Assembly (NCBI GenBank): GCA_937894725.1
Contig: CALAYL010000088.1
Span: 1 to 40,032, forward strand
Origin: an uncultured Bacteroidota bacterium
GTDB lineage: Bacteria; Bacteroidota; Bacteroidia; Chitinophagales; LD1
Direction: 5' to 3'
Length of the DNA: 40,032 nucleotides
The notes under the pieces were generated by a model, which saw only the letters and a program-made list of their open reading frames with translations, did no database searches and was not told the origin of the DNA. The first letter of the stretch is position 1, and the number at the start of each line of letters is the position of its first letter. Of the stretch, positions 34,736 through 40,032 are shown piece after piece. A program made the translations under genes and the position numbers.

Positions 34736-36814
34736 ATGCGTATTCTTTTTTCTGTACTGTTATGCACTTTTACATTCCTACTTTCTGCACAAATAAATCC
34801 TAAAGACATCACCATCATTCGAGATAGCTTTGGAGTACCTCACATTTATGGAAAAACAGATGCAGATGCAGCTTATGGTTTGGCTTGGGCGCATAGCGAA
34901 GACGATTTTGAACATATTCAACATCAGCTTTTGGCAGGCAAAGGAATGTTGGGCGAAGTACTCGGTAAAGAAGGCGTATTGTTTGATTATGCTTTGCAAC
35001 TTTTAGGTATCGATACTTTTGTAGATAGAGTCTATGAGGCAGAGATTTCTAATGCATACAAAAAAATAGTCCAATCATATTGTCAAGCACTAAACGATTA
35101 TGCAAAAATGCATCCTTCGGAAGTTTTGCTCAAAAAATCATTGCCATTCCAACCTAAGGAAATGATCAAAAGTTTCACACTCAACATCGCACTGATGGCG
35201 GGAGTTGGATTATCCCTCAAAGCTATAAAAGAAGATAAACTAGGTTTTTATTTCGCCCTCAATGAAATTGGTTCGAATGCATTTGCGGTAGCTCCATCAC
35301 GAACAGAAGATGGCAAAACTTGGTTAGCTGTCAATTCTCATCAGCCACTCGAAGGACGTTTTGCTTGGTATGAAGCACATGTAGCCAGCGAAGAAGGCTG
35401 GGATATTATCGGTGGACTTTTTCCTGGAGGCACTTCTATCTTTGTAGGCTCAAACCAACATCTCGGTTGGGCGCATACGGTCAATTACAACACCTGGGGA
35501 GATGTTTACCAACTTAAAATCAATCCTAAAAACAAACATCAATATGAGTATGATGGCGTATGGAAAAACTTTGTGGAGGGGAAAGTAAAACTTAAAGTCA
35601 AAATCATTGGGCTCAAGTTAGCGGTGTCAAAAAAACTGTATTTCACCGAGTACGGCCCTGTGTTTAAAAACAAGAAAAATGCCTATGCCATTCGGTTTCC
35701 ATCTTATCGAAATATAAAAGCAGCTGAGCAATGGTATGTCATGAATAAGGCACAAAATTGGAAAGATTTTGATAAAGCTATCCATATGGAAGGCATTCCG
35801 CTTTTCAATATCGTGTATGGTGATGAAGATGGAAATATATTTTTTCAATCTAATGGTGATATCCCAAAACGAAATCCTAATCTAAACTGGCATACTCCTA
35901 TAACTTCTACTTCGGCCAAATACAAATGGACAGAGCTTTTATCATTTGATGAAAAACCTTTTGTGTTTAACCCTAGCTGTGGTTATGTGTTTAACTCTAA
36001 CAATTCACCCCTTTCGAGTACAGGTCCTAGTTGCGATTGGAAGGGCGATTTCCCAGGGCTCCAACGCTTCAACTACAACCGTGGCGAACGATTTTTGTCT
36101 TTATTTGAATCGAAGCATGATAAATATACATGGGAAGATATTTTGCGATTTAAGTTTGATAAAGCCTATCAACCCAATGGAATGTATAGAACTAAATTCA
36201 AAACTGTATTTAATCTCAATCCGGCAGAACATCCTAAAATTGCGCAAAGTATCGCTAAGTTCAACAATTGGAATTTAGAAACAGATGCTGCTAATAAGAA
36301 TGCCACACTGCCCATGGTTACCCACTATTTTATGGCAAAAGAATTGAAAACTCAATTTGCATTTTTGATCATACGAGAACAGCCCATAGAAATAGACTTT
36401 GCCCTCCGAAATATCGGAAAGGCACAAAGCTTTTTAGAGAAACATTATGGCACTATAGATGTACCATTAGGAAATGTACAAAGACAAATCCGTGGGGATG
36501 TATCCTATCCAGCAAGTGGTAGTTTTGAAGTGCCAAGAGCAGCAGATGCTACCTTGTATGACAAAAAACAAGGCATTTTCCGCATCAAAGGAGGCGATGG
36601 CTATATACAGATGACCAAGTTTTCGAAAGAAAAGGGAGCAGAGATTTTATCTATCAATTCGTATGGTGCATCTGCACACCAAGAGAGCAAACATTTCACC
36701 GATCAGATGGAGCTTTTTAGTCAAGAGAAATTTAAACCCATGACTTTCGATAAAGCCCAAATCATGCGAGAGGCATTGTTTATTTATCATCCGGGGGAGA
36801 TTAGTTATAGATGA
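34736..36814 (+). CDS. Exported penicillin acylase-family (Ntn) amidohydrolase
   Basis: 692 residues. Signal peptide 1-18 (ending LLSAQ). The alpha-subunit region has DSFGVPHIYGKTDADAAYG. The autocatalytic site GSN has Ser180, which becomes the N-terminal nucleophile of the beta subunit. The beta region shows the expected SHQPLEGRFAWYEAH and GSNQHLGWAHTVNYNTWGDVY motifs. Family members hydrolyse penicillin G side chains or N-acyl homoserine lactones; the substrate cannot be told here. It has its own promoter and ends before a strong hairpin. Confidence 0.93.
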   Translation: MRILFSVLLCTFTFLLSAQINPKDITIIRDSFGVPHIYGKTDADAAYGLAWAHSEDDFEHIQHQLLAGKGMLGEVLGKEGVLFDYALQLLGIDTFVDRVYEAEISNAYKKIVQSYCQALNDYAKMHPSEVLLKKSLPFQPKEMIKSFTLNIALMAGVGLSLKAIKEDKLGFYFALNEIGSNAFAVAPSRTEDGKTWLAVNSHQPLEGRFAWYEAHVASEEGWDIIGGLFPGGTSIFVGSNQHLGWAHTVNYNTWGDVYQLKINPKNKHQYEYDGVWKNFVEGKVKLKVKIIGLKLAVSKKLYFTEYGPVFKNKKNAYAIRFPSYRNIKAAEQWYVMNKAQNWKDFDKAIHMEGIPLFNIVYGDEDGNIFFQSNGDIPKRNPNLNWHTPITSTSAKYKWTELLSFDEKPFVFNPSCGYVFNSNNSPLSSTGPSCDWKGDFPGLQRFNYNRGERFLSLFESKHDKYTWEDILRFKFDKAYQPNGMYRTKFKTVFNLNPAEHPKIAQSIAKFNNWNLETDAANKNATLPMVTHYFMAKELKTQFAFLIIREQPIEIDFALRNIGKAQSFLEKHYGTIDVPLGNVQRQIRGDVSYPASGSFEVPRAADATLYDKKQGIFRIKGGDGYIQMTKFSKEKGAEILSINSYGASAHQESKHFTDQMELFSQEKFKPMTFDKAQIMREALFIYHPGEISYR

Positions 36815-36896
36815 AGATAGAAGTTTGATTTTTAGGGAGGAAAGAGTCCATTTGATGATTTAATAAAAAAAAATAATACTTTTCAAAAGTAGAAAA

Positions 36897-36955
36897 CGAA
36901 GCAAAAACTTCGCCAATCCACCCTATTTGGGGTGTAAAAGCGAAGTTTTGTTTCG
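36897..36955 (+). terminator. Large nested hairpin after the acylase gene, just before the cassette region
   Basis: A perfect 10-bp stem AAAACTTCGC/GCGAAGTTTT extends with imperfect pairing to CGAAGC/GTTTCG at the ends. An inner CACCC/GGGTG stem lies at 36919-36923 with 36930-36934. Short T runs occur on both strands, so a bidirectional terminator is likely. It ends 11 bp before the cassette-type box at 36967, so part of an upstream recombination site is an alternative. Confidence 0.6.
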
Positions 36956-36966
36956 TATATATACAA

Positions 36967-37926
36967 GTTATGTGCCATATTATGAGACGACTGCTTAACA
37001 AACGAACGACAAAAATTGTATCATCAACTTCGCCTCTGACATTTGAGACGACAGGTGGTGGTTCGTGGGAAGTCTGGGACAGATTTATTGCAGTTAACGG
37101 ACAAAATATTTATCACATTGGAAATGTTTGCGGGACTTGTTCTTTCTTTTTTGAAAAATTAATTGACAGCAAAAAATCAATAAATCCAAAAGAGACTATT
37201 GACAAACTAAATGTTGGACTTGCTTCAATTGACGATAATACTGTTGACATTTTAAGAGAAATAATTCCTAACGGTTTTTATGAAATTGCCCTGCTGACAA
37301 TTTCTCCAAAATTTGTTGTAGTTGGACAAACAGGCGACTATTTTGCAAAGGAACAAGTTGACTTATGGGGAATAGACGGATACGATGGTGTTCCTCATTC
37401 ACCTAAAGTAAATTACTATCGTGGGACAGACAAGGAAATGGGTGACGACAGAAAACTATTTGAGTTTTTCATTCCGTTGACTTCACCTGATTATATTGAC
37501 CAGACACGAGTTGACTTTTATAAAGAACAAATTTTAAAGGGCTATAAACCGACAGCTATCAGCTTGACAATTTTAGACGTTAAAGAACCTGCTGTTTGGC
37601 CTGACGATGACATCAAACCTGAATTTACTTCGCATTGGTGCATTGCTCATTACATACTTGACGGACACCATAAAATTAAAGCTGCAAGTGAATTAAATTC
37701 TGAAATAACTTTACTTTCGTTCATCGCGACAGAAAAAGGAATATCATCAGCAGACGACATTAACGAATTACTGAAACACATTGACTGAAGGAAGAAATAC
37801 GGCACATAACAGCACATTTGCAATAGGCGGGGTTTCGTCCTCCGCAGACAGTTTTGTGGTAGCCGAAAGTTCAGTGCTCCGCATAAACATTTGTGGTAAA
37901 AAGCCCGCCCATCGCAAATCTGCAAA
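36967..37926 (+). mobile_element. Integron-like gene cassette 1
   Basis: The unit opens with GTTATGTGCC (36967-36976). The exact reverse complement GGCACATAAC lies at 37801-37810, just after the gene, at the head of an attC-like fold-back sequence. In integron cassettes the first bases of the unit and the inverse core box of its own attC are complementary because both derive from one site. Gene and site share orientation. The junction with cassette 2 is set at 37926/37927. No integrase is in the window, so this is a candidate only. Confidence 0.6.
36970..37788 (+). CDS. Unrecognised 272-residue cassette protein with a DGHHK motif
   Basis: I do not recognise the family. Visible features: a WEVWDRF segment near residue 36, a CGTCSFFFEKL element with two close Cys, FVVVGQTGDYF, and a C-terminal HYILDGHHKIKAASE that resembles the DGHHR-type active-site motif of ParB/sulfiredoxin-like proteins. 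Asp is GAC in 20 of 24 codons, in contrast to the GAT-biased neighbours, so it probably came from another genome. The ATG at 36970 lies inside the core box; an in-frame ATG at 36982 is an alternative. A single free-standing cassette gene. Confidence 0.7.
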   Translation: MCHIMRRLLNKRTTKIVSSTSPLTFETTGGGSWEVWDRFIAVNGQNIYHIGNVCGTCSFFFEKLIDSKKSINPKETIDKLNVGLASIDDNTVDILREIIPNGFYEIALLTISPKFVVVGQTGDYFAKEQVDLWGIDGYDGVPHSPKVNYYRGTDKEMGDDRKLFEFFIPLTSPDYIDQTRVDFYKEQILKGYKPTAISLTILDVKEPAVWPDDDIKPEFTSHWCIAHYILDGHHKIKAASELNSEITLLSFIATEKGISSADDINELLKHID

Positions 37927-37933
37927 TTAGCAG
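37801..37933 (+). repeat. attC-like imperfect palindrome of cassette 1
   Basis: Left arm 37812-37831 pairs with right arm 37904-37923 in 17 of 20 positions; the mismatches are at 37815/37920, 37822/37913 and 37825/37910. It begins with the box ACATAAC, near the integron inverse core RYYYAAC, and ends with ATTAGCA, near GTTRRRY. The terminal loop of 72 nt contains a 22-bp imperfect direct repeat (37840-37861 and 37877-37898). At about 130 bp it is similar in length to Vibrio cholerae repeats. Confidence 0.6.
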
Positions 37934-38073
37934 TAATGCTATGGCGACACTGAAACCCTTAAACATTTGTACTTATACTGACAACAAAATGCGAATAATT
38001 TTACGAGTTAAATTTTTACTTAAATAAAAATTAGTTGTGTAAATAATTATCGACCTCAAAAGTAAAAGTTAAC

Positions 38074-38081
38074 TAAATTTG
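38074..38081 (+). promoter_or_regulatory. -7 box of the AlbA_2 gene
   Basis: TAAATTTG matches TAnnTTTG and ends 5 nt before the ATG at 38087, so the mRNA should be essentially leaderless. A -33 TTTG is not visible. A hairpin AATTTTTA/TAAAAATT lies upstream at 38011-38018 and 38025-38032. Confidence 0.45.
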
Positions 38082-38086
38082 CAAGG

Positions 38087-39955
38087 ATGAAAGAAATTGA
38101 TAAAATATTAACTCAAATTGAGGATTGTATAACCAATGATTCTTACCAGTCAGTAGAAACTGAAAAGGTTGAACTGAAACCTACACCTCCTACTTTAAAA
38201 GGTGCACACTCAATGCTACAGAGTGTATGTGCATTTCTTAACACTAATGGTGGGATACTTATAATTGGGATTAAAGACAATAATAATGTTCCAAAAAAGC
38301 ATTATGAATTGAAAGGCTACAATGAAGAAGCGGAAGGTATTTTAAAAAGTATCGGAACTCAATTTAGAGACAAAGACAACAATCCTGTTGATGTAAGTGA
38401 CTATATTTTATCATATGAAGTAAAGGAACTTTTAAATAACAAAGTATGCGTTGTGTATATTGACAATTTACCTGATGAATTAAAATTTGTTTTTTTAGAT
38501 AAAGTAGCATATAAAAGAATTATTACTGGCGACCACTCAATTGATGCAAATACTATTGAAGCAAATGAAGAACTCAAAGAAGAAAGAAAGAATGCAAGGG
38601 AATTAACAATTATTGAAGGTGTTGGGTTAGATGAAATAGATATTGATAAATTGAATGATTACATCTATTTGTTGAACAAAGAAGTAAAAACCCAAACTAC
38701 TAAACAGAATATTGAAGATGCGAAGCCATTTTTAAGTAGGAAAAAATTCATTATTGGTGATAGTGTTACTACCCTTGGAATGCTTGTTTGCGGAAAGCAT
38801 GTGAAAGATAACTTAGGTTGGAAGTCTCAAGTTGACGGCTTTGTCGATACACCTTATGAAGTAGCTCAAGACAAAAAATCATTAATTGACAATGTAATTC
38901 CATTAATGGAAAAAAGTTTGGGTTATATTTTAAAAAATATACAGGTTGGGGTTACAATTGAAAAAGGTGGCTCAGCTAAACCAGAGTATCCTGAACAACT
39001 TTTGAGAGAAACTATTAATAATGCTATTGCACACAGAGATTACAGTATCGACAAGTATGTTAATATCAATATTAGACCTAATACACACATTGAAATAAGA
39101 AACCCAGGTTCATTCAAAAAACAACTATTGATTGAGATGCCTGAAAGTAAAATTCCTATTCGCAGAATAATTCCAGACTCTAAACCTCGTAATCCAAAAT
39201 TAGCAGATGTACTGAAAGTATTTGATAAATGGGAGGGCAAATCAAGAGGAATGAGCAATTTAGTAAATGAAGCACTGGACAATAAAATAGATTTACCTTA
39301 CTATAGATTCTACAGTAAAGATGATTTAGGATTATTTATTCAAAAAGGAAAACTTATAGATGAAAATTTTATCTCATTCATAACATCATTTGATTTGTTT
39401 ATTGAAAAAAGTCTAAATGGTTCAAAACTCACAGACGATGAAATTGCAATTTTGGCTTACTTTTATAAATCAGAAAAAGCAAATTTGTTGTATCGACATA
39501 CAATATTACTAACACCAGATAATAACCACTTTAATGCTATTTCACGTTTAGAAAACTCTGGACTGATTTATAAACATTCGGAAAGTCCAGATTTATATCC
39601 TGTATATTTATTGAATCGTGAATTAATGAGAGATGATTATGTTACTGAACTGAGAGCTATTTTTGGTGGAGAATTTGATAATATTTCAGAGTTGTCAAAA
39701 CAAACATTATCCTTAATTTATCAAGTAAATAACTATAGCAAAAGTAAGTCTGTAAGTGCAACACAAGCAGGACGATTACTATATTATAAAATGAATTTAC
39801 CTCTAAATGATATTAAGGAATTTGACAATTTTAAACGTAAGGTTTATGGAATATTTAAAAAATTAGTTTCAAGCCATTTTTTAATTGCTGACAATAAGAA
39901 TTATTATATAAATAAGGACTACGAACGTAAACCTTCTTTGTTCGACAAATCTTAG
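38087..39955 (+). CDS. AlbA_2 (Schlafen-type) plus HATPase_c_4 protein
   Basis: 622 residues. The N-terminal AlbA_2 domain (about 15-130) shows ETEKVELKP, VCAFLNTNGGILIIGIKDN and the following ILKSIGTQF. The HATPase_c_4 domain (about 300-410) shows YPEQLLRETINNAIAHRDYS and IRNPGSFKKQ. The C-terminal ~200 residues are winged-helix-like. Proteins of this type are often called RecG-like or divergent AAA-4 transcription regulators; some Schlafen-domain relatives act as nucleases in defence. Its cassette position suggests mobile cargo. No nuclease residues can be confirmed by eye. Confidence 0.85.
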   Translation: MKEIDKILTQIEDCITNDSYQSVETEKVELKPTPPTLKGAHSMLQSVCAFLNTNGGILIIGIKDNNNVPKKHYELKGYNEEAEGILKSIGTQFRDKDNNPVDVSDYILSYEVKELLNNKVCVVYIDNLPDELKFVFLDKVAYKRIITGDHSIDANTIEANEELKEERKNARELTIIEGVGLDEIDIDKLNDYIYLLNKEVKTQTTKQNIEDAKPFLSRKKFIIGDSVTTLGMLVCGKHVKDNLGWKSQVDGFVDTPYEVAQDKKSLIDNVIPLMEKSLGYILKNIQVGVTIEKGGSAKPEYPEQLLRETINNAIAHRDYSIDKYVNINIRPNTHIEIRNPGSFKKQLLIEMPESKIPIRRIIPDSKPRNPKLADVLKVFDKWEGKSRGMSNLVNEALDNKIDLPYYRFYSKDDLGLFIQKGKLIDENFISFITSFDLFIEKSLNGSKLTDDEIAILAYFYKSEKANLLYRHTILLTPDNNHFNAISRLENSGLIYKHSESPDLYPVYLLNRELMRDDYVTELRAIFGGEFDNISELSKQTLSLIYQVNNYSKSKSVSATQAGRLLYYKMNLPLNDIKEFDNFKRKVYGIFKKLVSSHFLIADNKNYYINKDYERKPSLFDKS

Positions 39956-39967
39956 TTATGAAAGAAA

Positions 39968-40032
39968 GCACTACTGCTAACAGCGGTAGCTGTTGCACAA
40001 CCACTCCAAAAACATTCAAAGTAGAAATTTAA
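39968..40032 (+). repeat. Start of a second attC-like fold-back (partial)
   Basis: TGCTAACAGC matches the TAACAGC head of the first fold-back. An AACAGC/GCTGTT stem (39979-39984 with 39989-39994) follows, then TTGCACAACCACTCC. The first element has TAACAGC and TTGCA in the same order. The right arm is outside the window. Confidence 0.5.

Larger units (their letters stand above)
37927..40032 (+). mobile_element. Integron-like gene cassette 2, cut by the window end
   Basis: It opens with ATTAGCAGTAATGC (37926-37939; the first base belongs to the previous unit). After the gene, GCACTACTGCTAAC (39968-39981) is its reverse complement in 12 of 14 positions. The box sequence differs from that of cassette 1, as expected for cassettes and unlike one transposon family. 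The following fold-back continues past the window. Confidence 0.55.

Noticed and set aside
34582..34818. 78-codon minus-strand frame in the gap before the acylase gene
   Set aside because: Overlaps the acylase start and promoter; Cys-rich translation without a family.
36967..37810. Transposon terminal inverted repeats explaining the boxes around gene 1
   Set aside because: No transposase, no visible target duplication, and the second unit uses different boxes in the same arrangement, which fits cassettes better.
37840..37898. CRISPR repeat-spacer unit
   Set aside because: Only two imperfect 22-mers 37 bp apart inside a fold-back loop, no further repeats and no cas genes.

Overview
The window comes from an AT-rich member of the Bacteroidota, probably a free-living gliding or surface-attached lineage; no genus is assigned. 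Evidence: several exported proteins carry or imply type IX secretion (T9SS) sorting, many genes have the Bacteroidota -7 box TAnnTTTG (sometimes with a TTTG box 19 nt upstream) rather than strong Shine-Dalgarno sites, and RpoB, the AMP nucleosidase, the GSCFA protein and the short lipoproteins look like Bacteroidota types. No tRNA, rRNA or CRISPR array was seen.

Layout. 1-6528 (-) is the N-terminal 2176 residues of a giant secreted adhesin with PKD-like repeats and a SprB-type repeat; its C-terminus lies outside the window. 6734-8278 (-) is a membrane-anchored papain-like protease. 8382-12730 (-) is an isolated rplL-rpoB pair with its own rplL promoter and a terminator after rpoB; the usual partners rplKAJ and rpoC are not adjacent. 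12937-16403 (-) holds a T9SS-sorted secreted protein and an HtrA protease, divergent from dapF and corA (+). 18362-20697 (-) is a QueD/PTPS-like gene followed by a secreted M1 aminopeptidase. A GSCFA gene (+) then converges on a B12-binding MerR regulator (-). 22685-27257 (-) is a six-gene compact operon: LuxE-like acyl-protein synthetase, two membrane proteins, a DUF2520 Rossmann protein, a UbiA prenyltransferase and Maf. A lipoprotein (+) and a biotin carboxylase (-) follow. 29448-32103 (-) is a lipid-envelope operon (HsdR_N-like nuclease domain, plsC, small membrane protein, lpxB), divergent from amn-holA-lipoprotein (+). A penicillin-acylase-family protein (+) ends the core-like part.

From about 36960 to the end the DNA changes character. 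Two plus-strand genes (an unrecognised 272-residue protein with strongly different Asp codon choice, and a Schlafen AlbA_2/HATPase_c_4 protein) lie in units whose first bases are the reverse complement of a box just after the gene. Each box begins a fold-back sequence; the complete one is about 130 bp. This is the architecture of integron gene cassettes with attC sites, but with diverged core boxes and no integrase in view. It is the strongest candidate here for an under-described mobile system.

Regulation seen directly: two divergent -7 boxes between htrA and dapF, a full TTTG-N19-TAnnTTTG promoter for rplL, intrinsic terminators after rpoB and htrA, and a hairpin plus a perfect 10-bp inverted repeat between rplL and rpoB. 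Several genes have -7 boxes only 5-11 nt before the start codon, implying nearly leaderless mRNAs.
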